Source: Trichobilharzia regenti (taxonomy: Eukaryota > Platyhelminthes > Trematoda > Strigeidida > Schistosomatidae). From it: DNA of 64,000 nt. Every line of letters begins with the position of its first letter. Within the stretch, counting starts at the first letter, position 1. A program made the translations under genes and the position numbers. The stretch is from assembly GCA_944472135.2 (NCBI GenBank), contig OX235262.1, forward strand, positions 169,383,509 to 169,447,508, given 5' to 3'. The notes below the pieces were generated by a model. It worked only from the letters and a program-made list of their open reading frames with translations. It did not search any database and had not been told where the DNA came from. Below are positions 1 to 11,859 of the stretch, piece after piece.

Positions 1-1920
1 AAGTAGGCAAAAACACGACATATGTTGCTCCTTATCAAAGCATGTGAATAACTATAGATATAATTTTAACTGTAAGAAAAAATTAAACAGATGAAAGATA
101 AAGAATTTCAGCTAATCAGAGCATGTGAATAAAGATTGAATTCAACGCTCAATCCAGAATTAATCAAATATTGTTGCGTGCTAGTAATGCTGTAGATAAA
201 TAAGCTAAACGATATCAACTCCGCTAAATGAAGTTTGCCTTGTGTTCGATAAATGAGTACTCCACGTATACTGTAAGTACTGATGACAAGGCGTAAATAA
301 AAATTATGAAAAACACTAGTGGGCTCTTCCGCGCGGTATATTTGGAAACAGAAAGAAGTCAAGATAATTCTGGAAAACAGTATAATGACTTATTTAGTTT
401 GTAAGGCTGTACAGCCGACTCAGAGAATTTCACTGTTCATTACATAAGCATAAAGTGCAACAAAAATGGCGCTGGCGTCAGCTTGTACACGTATGCGTTA
501 AAAACAAAAGTTGAAACATTCAAGGTGCACTACAGGTTATCCCTCCCCCCTTAGAAGGTTGGTGAGATACGGGCAGACTTCAATACATGAAGACAGTGAA
601 TCGAGAGATAAAGGTTTCTGTAGTAACACTCAGACAACAAGGAAGGTCAAAGGGAGTAATGAAGAAGTGTGAGAGGAAAGAAAAGGATTAAGACAAGCGC
701 GGTGACTGTGTACATGGTTAGGGGGGGGGGTAAAGCGAAATATCAGAAGAAATGACGCTGGTGTCTTATTGGCATTTGTTGCTGATTTTCTTGTTTTATT
801 ACTATTTATCTTATTGTGTCTTTTATTATTTTTTAAACGATGAACCGGTTTGGGCCTACATGTTACACAGTTTTGTGGTTTGTGATGAGCCGATGGTATG
901 TAGAAGAAACACCGACGAGGAAAATAAATAAGGTAGATAAATTTAGTATACCATATTTCCAAGGCATTATTTGCACGTCATTTGCAAATCGATTGAATAT
1001 CACCACATTAGATAGCTTGTTGGATTCTACCAAGTGTTTCTAACGTTTTTCTTACAGGTGTGTTCTTCGATTGCTTTTTCCAGTGTCCGAAAAATACTGT
1101 TGCTTTTCTGAACTCGTTTACGGATATACTACTTATATAGGATTATACGTAGCACTCACCACAGTGGTACTAACACACTCCCCAGGCTATGGTAGCGGAA
1201 AAGTGACTCATTAGTTTCTCTTAGTTTCGTCTCAGACCAATGTTATACTTCTCCTCTACAACAACAAGTACCAGTCGACACAAAAGACAACAAATACACC
1301 AGCGTATTAGAAATAACAAGGTAAAAGATTTAAAAGAAAAGTGAGAGAAGAGGTTAAGACTTCAAAATTGGCATAAGATTACAACAAAAGCTTGGGCCAA
1401 ATAAATGCCCAGAAACACAGTGAAAACATGAGAGGTTCACTACGATAGCATGAGAACAAGATGAATGAGAGATGGCAATATAGGTGCAGACAAGGACTAG
1501 AAAATCTCCGGAGCGAACCAATCACTACTAGGACTATCAGTAGTGGCGATTATGTTACTTACAAAGAATTTGAAAAGCTCAGTTCACTTTGAAGATATCG
1601 CTGACAATGGTGTCTAGCTCAGTAATAATGGACAGAACTAAAAACATCTTGCTTTCAGCCGTATATAGTTTCTTGCAATGTAAATTACTATTATTCAGAT
1701 ATTGGTTTGCAGGGATTCGGTTGATTTCAAGTTCAATCATGAACTTACTTCGGCCAGAAAACTAATGAAATCCATGGGAACGTGAACATCCCTTTTGTTC
1801 TTGTTTTAGACTCTAAATGTGGCCGGTTTTTACTCAAGCTAGATATTGATCAAATCCATGCTAGCCAGCATTTGAAAATAATGTAATGCTTACTGAATGC
1901 TGACTTTGCCTGGAGTTCTA
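1..1920. other. No supported gene; AT-rich intergenic DNA
   Basis: I see no recognisable coding region or repeat family here. Short open frames, such as 630-962 on the minus strand and 840-1043 on the plus strand, overlap on opposite strands, have biased composition and resemble no family. A run of ten G sits at 721-730. The stretch may hold old diverged repeats that cannot be recognised by eye. Confidence 0.5.
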
Positions 1921-1954
1921 GTGAGGCGTGATAATCAGTGGGGTCGACTGAGTT

Positions 1955-2225
1955 GAATGTGAGGACAAATACTCGCTGATGACATTGGCTGCCTGCAGTG
2001 TTATGTGTTGTAAGTTATCGAAAGTCAGAACTCTTGGGTCATTGCACTCTGTCCCAGTAGTTAACTTGTCAAAGGGCTGTTCATGGGTATAATCCTAGTT
2101 AGGATCATGAATGCTAAATACTGAACAGTCCAAAATATGACAAGTCAACTGCCCAGTACTCAAAGGTGTCCAATGACTCTCTAATTGATGTCAGTTTGTG
2201 GTCAGATTTAGTTTTTAAATTATTT
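1955..2225 (+). repeat. Decayed hammerhead-type SINE copy
   Basis: The block 'GAGGACAAATACTCGC' near 1962 matches the reverse complement of a better SINE copy near 19.7 kb. The end, 'CCAATGACTCTCTAATTGATGTCAG', corresponds to the conserved SINE 3' end seen at 19.9, 27.5 and 63.5 kb (text around 2170-2195). The tRNA-like part and the ribozyme part are too decayed to align with certainty. Read as an old copy of the Sm-alpha-like family. Confidence 0.45.
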
Positions 2226-2829
2226 AATTCACCTTGGATTTTCCTGCTAATTGACAGAATCAAAGTATTCGGCCTCAGGTTGACATGTCGACAAGTGCTG
2301 AAGATGACTTAATGATATCTGAAGATTTAACAAGAAGTAATTAGATTATTATTGATTAGCGGTGGAATTTGGGATGAGTATATCTCCCTATTCGGGACTT
2401 CCCATTTTGATATACCTGAATTCCTAAGTAAGTGGTATTGTTCCCACAACAGATGGCTTATGTGTCCTAAGTGGTCTGAAGGATAAAACTTCGCCGTCTG
2501 AATCAATAGGTCCTAGGTCCAAAACTCAGCAGTTAAATCATTACTCACTCAATAGGAAATGCAGGTACATCCAATTGACGAGTCCCAAATAGAACGAAAT
2601 GAGCACCTTAAAGAATTCCACTGCTATTCACCATCCACCAAACTATTTTTTTTTAATTTTAAACGTTTCAAGTATAAGTTATTATTGATCATTAATAGTC
2701 AAGAATACTTATAAAAGGGGTATGTGATCAGTGCTTGTTTAAGTTTCAAAGCAAAAAGAATGGTTAAAGCTTTATTCCACCTCATGACAAAAAACGAAAC
2801 GTAATTTCACGGTGGACAGCCGATTGGTT

Positions 2830-3130
2830 TCAGTTAGAAAACTATTGCAAACTTAGGAAAAGTGGATAACTATTTCATCCTGGTGCACGGGACTCATCGA
2901 AAGTACGCACCTTCCGGTTACAAAGCATGCTAGTATACAGTTCAGCAAATGAGACCCCATCTGAGGACCAACCCGTGAATTCGAACTCATACAAATGCGT
3001 GGTTTTACCGCGACCGTCAACCACTGTCATAAGCGGGAACTCCATCCCAAACTAGGATGAAAAAGCTGTCCAGTGCCCCCTATTGGTGATAATCAGTGGT
3101 TCTCTTACTGATATCAATCCGTGATCAACT
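2830..3130. repeat. Head-to-head pair of hammerhead-type SINE fragments
   Basis: The left part (about 2830-3030) is a minus-strand copy: SINE 3' end, degraded ribozyme stem, tRNA-like part, and internal 'CGCGACCGTCAACCACTGTCATA'-type sequence also present at 18.57 kb. The right part (about 3040-3130) is a plus-strand tail with 'CCCAAACTAGGATGAAAAAG', then 'CTGTCCAGTG', then the SINE 3' end with 'CTGATATCAATCCGTGATC'. The same head-to-head arrangement recurs at 19.5, 27.3 and 41.5 kb. Confidence 0.55.
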
Positions 3131-3135
3131 CATAT

Positions 3136-3340
3136 TATTATTATTATTTATTTTTTTATTTTTATTTTTTTATTTGGGTTACACCTTGATGCCACACCGT
3201 ATTTTTGGTACAAGTATGGAATTCTCAGTATGGATATTTTGCAGGCCGACAATAGATATCAGGTGTGCGCTGGTAGGGGATCGAACCTCGGACCATGTGC
3301 ATGGTTGGCAAAAGTTCTAACCACTGCGCCACTGACGCAC
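3136..3340 (-). repeat. tRNA-derived SINE ('SINE-2')
   Basis: Read on the minus strand it starts with a tRNA-like head: A-box-like 'GGCGCAGTGGTTAGAAC' followed by a B-box-like 'GAGGTTCGATCCC'. The conserved body 'AGGTGTGCGC...TGATATC...TGCAAAAT...CATACTTGTACCAAAAATAC' and an A-rich tail at 3136-3176 follow. At least five similar copies lie in this window (17.3, 30.6, 53.1 and 58.4 kb, plus a fragment at 16.9 kb). The internal RNA polymerase III promoter boxes define the class. Confidence 0.8.
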
Positions 3341-4110
3341 TTTATCCATTCCTCGTTTTTGCTATTAAATAACTGACTGACTAAACCAAATTACTCAAAA
3401 ATAGTATAAAATACTCAGCAGAATGTTTCACCCTTCTAAATAAAAAAACATCCTTGATATTCCTTCAATTCTTTTAAATTTTGTTTGAACGTGTACATTG
3501 ACTGAGTGACTCCAGCGAACATTTCACGCTTTTCCGTTATCCTGTTAACACGCGAACATTCTCTGAATGTGTGTTTCAGCCATACTAGCTAAATAAGTTC
3601 TAAATCGTTTTCCCTGAATAATCTTGACTTTTTATTTAATTCAAATAATATTCTGCTCATCAGAGCACATTAACCATTGACAAAGCCTTTTTGATTTGCA
3701 TTTTGTTGTCAGTGCTTACAAGTTATGTAGAGTACTGATTTATTAGGTACCTGATGTTGTCCTCAGAAGATATGCTGATATTTTATCTTATCATCTTACA
3801 AACATTCTCAATCCTTCTTTTTCAGTAATTTTGGACCCGTATCATGCAAAGAGATTGAAATTAACCCGTTATATAAATCATGTACTCGTATGAATGTTAA
3901 AATAATACCTGTTGCAATTACTTCTTAATTTTATAAAATTAACGAAGAGATTACTTTTATCCAAAAATTTGAATCTTCGTCAAAGATTTATAATGACCCT
4001 AAGCAGTTTCCATATTAACGAAGTAGAAGTACTTTAGATGTAACTGTTGTCTTACATCATAATATTGTTTCCCCCTTAAACAAGTTAGCTAAATATATCC
4101 ATTGTACCTT
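3341..4110. other. No supported gene
   Basis: AT-rich sequence between a SINE and a CR1-like fragment. The part nearest 4.1 kb may be a more decayed upstream portion of the CR1 element, but I cannot read RT motifs before about 4.13 kb. Confidence 0.4.
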
Positions 4111-4119
4111 CCTTGACTC

Positions 4120-5070
4120 TGTGTTCATATACATCTCGTTAAATGCTTTTTGCCTGACACAGACTAATTCCTGGACTCTTAACTGGTTGTATTCTCATCC
4201 ATCTGACAGGATGCAGTATGCTGTATAGTAAGGAAAATATTCTTTTGCCTCGCTTACTTAAGCTGGAGTTCCTCAAGGCACTGTTTCGTCTCCTTTTCTC
4301 TCTTCTACCTTCATTCATACCTTGCCACTTTCAGAAGAAATCAATTTCGTTAAAGATTCTTATGATCTAACTGCCTCTCTGTCAATAAAGTCCCGATCTC
4401 ACTGTTTCAAACTAAATAACCTCTTGTCAGATATAAGCCAATGGTCTAAGCTAAATAGTCTCACGTGAAATACCTGCAAATGCCAAGCAGTTAACTTCAC
4501 CTTGAGGCATAAATGTGATTTATGTGAACTCATTTTTTCACATGATGCTTATAGTATAGACTGCACTGAAATAGAAACTAATGCAGGCATGAAATGTCTT
4601 GGAATGGTACTGTCCTCTGATCTCTCTTCGTTACGCTTTGACTAACACTCTACACAACGAGATCAGGACTATCACTGAACCTTTTACTTTTACAGTTTAT
4701 TAACTCTGCTATTTTAGCTATCGTTTCTTACTACTCCCCTTTTTCGTCTTTCTTGGGCTACTTAATAAGAACTTTGTCATATTGAGAAGGGTATTAAGGG
4801 TTGTTAGTAGGGCATGTTTTGTGACATTAAGTCTGCTCGTTGCTGTTGTAGTCGATAGACACAAGTCTTGCAAGAAATCGGTTGAATCCGTACTGTCTGA
4901 CTCTCATTACTCTCTTTATTCACACCTACCCCTTTGCATCTCATCAGGCAGGACTAGAAGTCACTGCAATAGGATTATATACTGGCTGGCATAACTAAGT
5001 ACAAAAACTTGACGATACCCTATTTGGTCTGTGTTCTATGTGATAGAGAAAGTATTACCAATGAAATTTA
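4120..5070 (+). pseudogene. CR1/SR1-like non-LTR retrotransposon RT fragment, decayed
   Basis: Translation with frame changes gives the RT block 'AGVPQGTVSSPFLFSTFIHTLP' (about 4270-4335), the usual GVPQG...LLF...ND-like motif of Jockey/CR1 RTs. A downstream stretch follows with 'SDISQWSKLNSLT' and 'GMKCLGMVLSSDLS' (about 4430-4620). The 3' part (4900-5010) reads 'ITLFIHTYPFASHQAG', which matches a minus-strand fragment at 31.24-31.52 kb. Several stops and shifts show it is dead. The usual EN domain and YxDD block are not readable. Family assignment to CR1 (SR1 in schistosomes) is by motif only. Confidence 0.65.
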
Positions 5071-5084
5071 TTATTTATTACGTA

Positions 5085-6020
5085 ATGACCAAACTTCGCT
5101 CCCACCAAATGTAAGATGATGGTACAGGATTGGACTACATTGACTTCTAGCTTAGAAATAGGGAGTGAAGTGATAGAGCACGTTGACCGCTTCGTTTGTT
5201 TGGGATGCTGCATCAGCCAACGTCAGTGCGTTGATCGCTGACGAAATGGCACCACGGATACAGAATGCCCGTCCGGCATACACCAGTTTACGCCGTCTCG
5301 TGATTAGTATACATGATATCCAACTGGCTGTCGACCAAAGGGCGTGTACACCACTCAGCAGCAATTCGCTCTGTCCTCCTCTATGGCCGTGAGTGATACA
5401 TGGCCATTGAAAGCGGAAGACATGAAAAGTCAGGCTAGCTGACTTTGATCATAGGTGTGTGCGTTCTATCTCTTATGCTGAGTGGTATAATAAGGTGAAC
5501 AATAGAGTATTAGGTAAGGAGGGGAAATCAATCGATGAAGTTGTGGAGTTACACCGGTCGAGGTGGTTAGGACATGTTACGCACACGTGTCTAGCATTCC
5601 CCCACCGAAGGGCCATGTTAGCTGACACAGGATCGATTAGATTAGGATAGTAAGTTAGTGGCGACCGAACCAAACTACTCAATGAAATCCACAACAATTA
5701 GTTTAAGCCAGTCAGTCGCGTAGTGAGGTGTAGACTTTCAGACTGGTTGAGGTCCTCGGGATGGTAAGAACCATTGGAGACTAGAGACAATTGGTGATAC
5801 GGCTGAAAATCATTTTCAATGACTGGCTCAGATGCATCCAATCCTCGTGACTTATAATACCCGATAAAACTATATCATTCTTCCATATTACTATTGTTTT
5901 TGCCTCACTCCTCTGTTTGCTGTATCTATATTGCGTTTTCTTTTACTTTCTTCTCTGGCTTTCTTTGCTGAGTAAAATGTGGCGATTCGAACTGCTGCAC
6001 GCCGGTGCAAAGTTCTATGT
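5085..6020 (+). pseudogene. Non-LTR retrotransposon 'family P', C-terminal RT part and 3' UTR
   Basis: Frame-corrected reading follows the same order as the copy at 36.8-38.1 kb: 'LEIGSEVIEHVDRF', 'ADEMAPRIQNARPAYTSLRR', a metal-binding-like C-terminal part, 'VLGKEGKSIDEVVELHRSRW' followed by LGHV, and the 3' UTR with 'GAACTGCTGCACGCCGGTGC' near 5990. The 'RRWLGHV'-like block and the tail are shared with copies at 37, 58 and 60.7/62 kb. The catalytic RT motifs are missing, so this is a 5'-truncated dead copy. It could belong to the RTE or CR1 superfamily. I did not force a name. Confidence 0.65.
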
Positions 6021-6029
6021 TAAGACCAG

Positions 6030-6240
6030 ACAGAATGACTGAAAATTGCCAAACTAAATGGCTCTTCGATTCTCTCCTATTTGTAATTTATGGTTAAACT
6101 ATTTCAATTAACTTATAATTTTAGCGATTAACATTGTTACCATTATTTCACACTTTCTGTACATTTCTGAATTTAATGTTACTACTATTACTACTATAAT
6201 CGATTTCGGTGACTTGTACCCTGTAATGTACACATATATA

Positions 6241-6291
<51 letters not shown>

Positions 6292-7405
6292 AACGTCTGA
6301 GAATTTCATATTGTATCGTTAGTACCACTTTGGAATAAAGGAAACTATTCTTATTATTATTATTTTCATAATCAGCTAGGCAAATTACGTCTAGTAAGGG
6401 CTGGAAGAATCTTGGTTATCAATAGCACTGTCAGTTCCTTCCTTACACATCCCTCACTTCTAAGTAAACTTCACTGGAGGCAGATGGTACATTTCTCAAC
6501 TACACAGTACTTTTATGAGAACTACCCATCGCAGTATACACTTTACTGAAAAATAAATTTTTTTTAATGACATTTCATTTCTAATTTGTTATTTACTTAC
6601 AAATCAGCCTTAGGGCCAATTGTTAAATGAAAAGTAAGGCATATGCATATATTTTTGATTTATTAAAATAAACTATATCACACATTGAATACTGATCAGT
6701 TTAGGTGAGATAGCAAAATAAAAAGGGATTTTCCCTAATTTATTTAATCTAATAAAATATTAGGGGCATTATACATTATAAATAAATTTGTAAGTTCACT
6801 GTGGTGAAAAAAAAACACAATGAGAATTAAATTAGGATAATTTTACTCAAAGGCATACATAATTTATGCATATATATATATATCCTTCTTTTCTGTGACT
6901 TTTAATATCAAACATCATTTGAATCCATTTCAAACCATTTCATTGGTATAATTTGACACCTGATAGGTAATACACACAAAAAATGTAATTCATAAAGCGA
7001 TTTCTCCTACTTATTTAAGGTCATCATTTGTGAGGTGAAGTACAAATTTTATTAATATATCTATATGTATACAATGGTTTCAATTTCTGCGTTCTAACGT
7101 CAACAATCAAGCACTATATATGCATCGCCATTAGCCGATATTTTATCCAGTTGAGATTGTAATAAAATATTCATGAATGATCTCTATCCAGACATTGCTG
7201 GTTCTTCAAATAATCTGTTTTCTGTGAATTCATTCTGCTCTTTAGCTGTACAATGGTATGTACAACTTTTCTTTCATGAAAGTGGGAAGTAACAAAAGTG
7301 AAGAGAGGTGTCACAGTCATTGTTGATGTTAATATTAGTTATTGCATAGGTGGAGTTGATTAGGCGATTTAGAGTTTCATAATAAGATGAATACTTTTGA
7401 TAAAA
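6030..7405. other. AT-rich DNA without a supported gene
   Basis: Low-complexity AT-rich DNA with a long TA microsatellite at 6241-6288. It holds no frame with recognisable domains. It ends where an RTE 3' fragment begins near 7410. Confidence 0.5.
6227..6288. repeat. TA dinucleotide microsatellite
   Basis: An almost uninterrupted TA run of more than 40 bases, preceded by 'ACACATATATATGTACATA'. It creates a spurious tyrosine/isoleucine-rich open frame on the minus strand. Confidence 0.9.
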
Positions 7406-7409
7406 AGGC

Positions 7410-8062
7410 ATAAATGGTAGGAACCTGAAAGAAACAACCTCATTTGCCTACCTACCTGTGTACCTACCTGAGAAGCATCGTTTCAACTACAGGCGGACGG
7501 AACGGATGAGGGTATCAAAGCAGCGAGGATTATCGGGAAAGCAAGACAAGCTTTCATTTCTCTCAAGTCTGTGTGGAGGTCAAAAGCAATCAGCTTGAAA
7601 AATAACATCTGGATTTTCAACTCCAATACGGATCGAAGACTTGGAGTGTCATAAAGAGCACCTGAGACAAACTACAGACCTTCATTAACAGCTGTCTTCG
7701 CTCAATACTGCTCAAGATCAGATGCTGCTTAGAAAAGATCAGTAACAGTAATCTCTGACAGCAAACCAACCGAGCTCGGAACCGATTATGCAACAAATAA
7801 GCAGGAAGAAATGGAGGTGGATTGGTCATACTCTGAGAAAACAATCCATCAAGTGACATCACACGACACTCGAGTGGAACCCGAATAGGAAGCGGCGAGT
7901 TGCTCGTCCAAGGGTGACTTGTGATTTGAGGCCATGTGAAGAGGAGATAGAAGTATGTAGGCAGACGTGGAGCCAGGTGAAAACGTTGGCAAAGAACCAA
8001 TCGTGATGGAGACGCGCGGCTGAAGCCCTATGTTCCTCTAGGAATCAAAGGAAATAATAATT
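7410..8062 (+). pseudogene. RTE-clade (SR2-like) retrotransposon, 3' fragment
   Basis: Nucleotide text from 7412 ('GGTAGGAACCTGAAAGAAAC') to 8050 matches the copy at 13.09-13.75 kb almost base for base in places. It covers the C-terminal part after the RT domain and the 3' UTR 'CCCTATGTTCCTCTAGGAAT', and ends in an imperfect AAT repeat typical of RTE tails. A deletion relative to the 13-kb copy removes the 'AAGTCAGTCAGTGCTACC' segment. The frame is broken. 5' truncation fits target-primed reverse transcription. Confidence 0.85.
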
Positions 8063-8241
8063 ATAATAACCAAGGAAGTTATGGAATTATGTAGTTCTAA
8101 AGAAATACAAGAGTTGTGCGGAATTAGGACTTCTACCATGCTGATAGAAGTGCTCGAATAATTATCTTTTTCCTTCCAAATTCAAGCTGGATTTGAACGG
8201 ACATTTAATGTGCTATATTCATAAAAGAAGAGTTGCATTAT

Positions 8242-8938
8242 CTTTAAGAAGAAGGTTCTTCACAGAAACGCTATAAGCAGTATTTACCATCTATCTTTTG
8301 GTCTGTAATCTGACCAATTCTATGCGCATGTAGCAGTTCACATGTTACTGTAGAGCCAGATATATTGGTCGTTCGATGCGTCTTCCGTCTATAAGTGTTC
8401 ATGAACACTACCCCAAATGGTCACAGAAAAGTAGTATTTGCTATATAAAGATTTCGATAATTGAACACCCTGTCAACTCTGGTCATTTCACCTCAGTTAA
8501 TTCCTCATCCTTCAAAGTAATCAACAAAAAGGAAGAACAGCCTACCGAAGGCGATACGCATTTATCTTCATTCGCGTTCCTTAAGTTCCAGCTATTCACT
8601 GATAAAAACCAGAGCGAGATATATATATATACATTACTTTGAAGGAGGAGGCATTAACTGAGATGAAATGAACAGTGCTGAAAAGGTGTTCGATTATCGA
8701 ACCCTTTATATAATCAATACTAATTTTCTGTGACATTGCAGGATTGGCTTCATGAACACTTTTAGACGGAAGACGCATCGAACGACCAATATCCCTGGCT
8801 CTACAGTAACAGGTGAACTGCTATATGCACATAGAATTGGTCAGATTACGAGATCTCGTCCTTCAAAGTTCTGCAGACCAATAGATGACTGAAGAATACT
8901 GCTCTTAATGTTGCTGTGAAGAACATTCTTCTCAAAGA
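8242..8938. mobile_element. PLE GIY-YIG fragment as an inverted duplication
   Basis: The left arm (8242-8522, plus) encodes 'CYCRARYIGRSMRLPS', then 'SVHEHYPKW': the GIY-YIG catalytic block with tyrosines and arginine of PLE endonucleases. The right arm (about 8632-8938) is the same sequence on the minus strand ('MRLPSKSVHEANPAMSQK'). The arms differ by substitutions and by a segment of about 25 bp present only in the right arm. The spacer includes a short TA run at 8620-8632. Only the nuclease part is present, with no RT. The inverted arrangement matches other PLE loci in the window. Confidence 0.75.
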
Positions 8939-9081
8939 TGATATATATATATATATATAGTAAATTGTCTTAGTGACAGAAGGAATATTTCCAATTAAGT
9001 GTCATTAGAATTGTAAATTTTAGATTACAGATTTCGTCAGTGGGTTAGAACCTAAAATAAGATTAAATAAGCTAGTTGAAT

Positions 9082-9387
9082 TGTGGTGAGAGCAGGCTGC
9101 TAGCCAACTGGTAGATACTAATTTACGTCAATGTCTAGGTTACTAATATTGGCCGTGAGAAAATATGGACAAGGCTGATTCAACAACCAATCACATTAGA
9201 CTTAACGTGGGCAAATAAGATTCGCAGATGTATGACTTAACTTTCCGAGAAACCAGAAACAACCAATCAGAAGACTGTGTTTGTCTGCTTGAATAAGCTA
9301 TAATAATGTACATGAAATATATATAAATACGTGCTGATTTCTGTAATAAAAACGATCTGTTACTGGCCCTTGTCCTCTGCTGTTACA
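9082..9387 (+). mobile_element. Solo LTR with GAAT target duplication
   Basis: It begins TGTGGTGAGAGC and ends CTGCTGTTACA (TG...CA termini), with an AATAAA signal near 9346. It is flanked on both sides by GAAT (9078-9081 and 9388-9391). Three relatives lie at 30.8, 44.8 and 53.0 kb. There is no internal region or second LTR, so LTR-LTR recombination probably removed the body. LTR style and 4-bp duplication suggest a Ty3/gypsy-type element. Which schistosome family (Boudicca, Saci and so on) I cannot tell. Confidence 0.85.
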
Positions 9388-9585
9388 GAATGACGTAATC
9401 TAATTCATGGGGTTGAGTAGAGCTCAGATAAAATTAAAACTGAACAAGAGTCAGGTTAACAACAGTGGAAATAATGGGTAGAGATTTAATAATGGGTGGG
9501 AGAAGAAAATATTACACAATTAAGAAACAAACAAGTAAGAAAAAGATGAAATAAAATTACGTATTTGGTGTTAGGATATGTCACG

Positions 9586-9912
9586 TCCACTGCAGATTTA
9601 ATGGTTGAACAAATTTCTTTTGTATGCGGAGTTCAGGATTTAACATGTGAATTGCCGTTGCTTCTGCGGTTTGAAGAAGTTTGACTCTAACTCTCTTAGC
9701 AAGCTGCCCACGCATTATGTAGATAACTTTGAAGTTCCTTTGTGGATTAGCCTGTTATGCAGATTCGACCAGCTGTTCCAGGATACAGCTGAGGTGGGAT
9801 ATTTTTCCTCCTTTATAAAACCATGAGAGTGATTGTTCAATGATACGTTTGGATAACAAACGATGAGTACGGCCAGCATATCTAGCTAGACACACGTGCT
9901 AGAAAGAAAGAA
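9586..9912 (-). pseudogene. PLE GIY-YIG endonuclease fragment
   Basis: Minus-strand reading gives 'CLARYAGRTHRLLSKRIIEQ' followed by a tryptophan block, then after one stop codon 'FKVIYIMRGQLAKRVRVKLL', 'QTAEATAIHMLNPELRIQKK' and a final 'FVQPLNLQW'. The pattern (Y-x-GRT, then H/E region, then 'LxxAEAxxIxxxxPxLCxQK') is the PLE C-terminal nuclease plus the conserved tail also seen at 32.6 and 56.5 kb. The YIG block is changed to YAG. No RT part is attached. Confidence 0.7.
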
Positions 9913-9965
9913 AACTACCCGATGACTTGTACTATTATGGGGATAACGTCATAATAAAATTTTTT

Positions 9966-11852
9966 GTATTTGCCAATGAATGAAAAACAAAACGACATTG
10001 TTTTTAATGACGTTTCGCCATTTAATGCTAATAGCTTTATCAAAGTATTATTAAACGGGAATTTACAAAGTCGCAGCATATCTATATATAACAAAGAAAT
10101 AAGTGGTGAGAAAATAGACAAGTTAGGTCAAGTTAAAAGGACATATTCAAAGTCAAAATAACAATGAAGATCACTGAACCAAATAACAAAGGTAATAGTA
10201 CGTCTCTTGTGATATCGAAATAAAGTTTACTAACTTGATCATCGTTCTTCAGTCTGGGGTCACTTTTCGTTATCAAGTTGGTCAACTGGTAGGGATAACA
10301 AAACCAAGTGTAGATTGTTGGATTTGATCAGTGTGTGACATTATAAACGTAGTGTGTGTTTGCATAATGAACTTGCTTATCACATTCGTGTTGATTTTTT
10401 CACTTCGTTGGGGGAGAGGAGGAAGGCGTTGTCACCATGTCAGATTCTGTTTTTAGTCCATCATTCCTATTCATCAGACAATTTGGATTCCACCTGATAT
10501 GAAGTGCTTCTGATATTAGACGTTCTTTGTGATTTCTGAAATTTTTCTGGATGATGATTTCAGTATTGTCAAAATTTATTTTGTGGCCTGATTCTATAGC
10601 ATGTGAAAAAACTATGGATGATGATTTTTCAAGCTTTTGTAGTTCAACCGGATTTCTCGGTGGTCGAACAGATGCTCTACGGTGTTCATTTCTTCTGATT
10701 TTGATTTTCCGCGATGTTTTGTCCGATGTAGATAGCATCACATTCAAAGCATTTCATTTTATAGACACAATCAGATAGAGAATCTTTTGGGATTTGGTCT
10801 TTTATATAGACAATGTTGTTTCGCACTGTGTCTGGTGTTTTGAAGAAAACTTCAATGTCGAGGTGATCGAGTACTCTTCTGATATCGTCTGACATCTCTG
10901 CTCTATATGGAATGATGACTGTTGATGTCCATGTTTTCGGAATGAGTTTTCGGCCATACTTAATGTCTGTGTTGATTTTGTTGATGAACTTCCTTGGGTA
11001 GTTCTTTTGCTTGAGAGTTTCAGTAATGTTTGATATTTCTTCTTCCTTTTCTTTCTCGTCCATTATCAGAGTGTGGTCGTCTAAGAAGACTTGAAACAAC
11101 TGTTATTTTGACTTTAAATATGTCCTTTTAACTTGACGGTAGAGCATCTGTTCGACCACCAAGAAATCCGGTTGAACTACAAAAGCTTGAAAAATCATCA
11201 TCCATAGTTTTTTCACACGCTATAGAATCAGGCCACAAAATAAATTTTGACAATACTGAAATCATCATCCAGAAAAATTTCAGAAATCACAAAGAACGTC
11301 TAATATCAGAAGCACTTCATATCAGGTGGAATCCAAATTGTCTGATGAATAGGAATGATGGACTAAAACAGAATCTGACATGGTGACAACGCCTTCCTCC
11401 TCTCCCCAACGAAGTGAAAAAATCAACACGAATGTGATAAGCAAGTTCATTATGCAAACACACACTACGTTTATAATGTCACACACTGATCAAATCCAAC
11501 AATCTACACTTGGTTTTGTTATCCCTACCAGTTGACCAACTTGATAACGAAAAGTGACCCCAGACTGAAGAACGATGATCAAGTTAGTAAACTTTATTTC
11601 GATATCACAAGAGACGTACTATTACCTTTGTTATTTGGTTCAGTGATCTTCATTGTTATTTTGACTTTGAATATGTCCTTTTAACTTGACCTAACTTGTC
11701 TATTTTCTCACCACTTATTTCTTTGTTATATATAGATATGCTGCGACTTTGTAAATTCCCGTTTAATAATACTTTGATAAAGCTATTAGCATTAAATGGC
11801 GAAACGTCATTAAAAACAATGTCGTTTTGTTTTTCATTCATTGGCAAATACA
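9966..11852. mobile_element. Large PLE palindrome (arms about 715 bp)
   Basis: 9966-10682 and 11138-11852 are inverted copies of each other with very few differences, for example a one-base difference in a T run at 10453-10457 against 11362-11367. The spacer, 10683-11137, holds the upstream part of the same minus-strand PLE reading frame. The arms each include the GIY-YIG 3' half, the 3' UTR and a shared open frame, 'MYLPMNEKQNDIVFND'. At 11101-11137 a short copy of the arm start ('TGTCCTTTTAACTTGAC') abuts the coding part, marking the template-jump or recombination junction. Confidence 0.85.
10400..11099 (-). pseudogene. PLE linker plus GIY-YIG endonuclease reading frame, one frameshift
   Basis: On the minus strand, from 11099 the frame reads a linker with 'ETLKQKNYPRKFINKIN' and 'KTWTSTVIIPYRAEMSDDIR' (the conserved YP-xx-FI and IPY blocks between RT and nuclease in PLEs), then 'CVYKMKCFECDAIYIGQ', the GIY-YIG centre. 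A shift at about 10710 moves the continuation into another frame: 'TSRKIKIRRNEHRRASVRPP', then 'SHAIESGHKINFDNTEII'. No RT catalytic motifs precede it within the element. The nuclease would have acted in target cleavage, and this copy is broken. Confidence 0.8.
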
Positions 11853-11859
11853 AACACGT

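Noticed and set aside
108..362. 84-codon minus-strand open frame
   Set aside because: No domain, no splice or promoter context; length is expected by chance in AT-rich DNA with this many frames.
630..962. 110-codon minus-strand open frame
   Set aside because: Proline/serine/asparagine-biased text without domain, overlapped by another frame on the plus strand, and partly made by the poly-G/C run at 721-730. No support as a gene.
6108..6293. Open frame with a tyrosine-isoleucine run
   Set aside because: Product of the TA microsatellite.
9964..11853. Identical 65-codon frames at 9964-10161 and 11656-11853
   Set aside because: Same reason: palindrome arms. No domain and no evidence of use.
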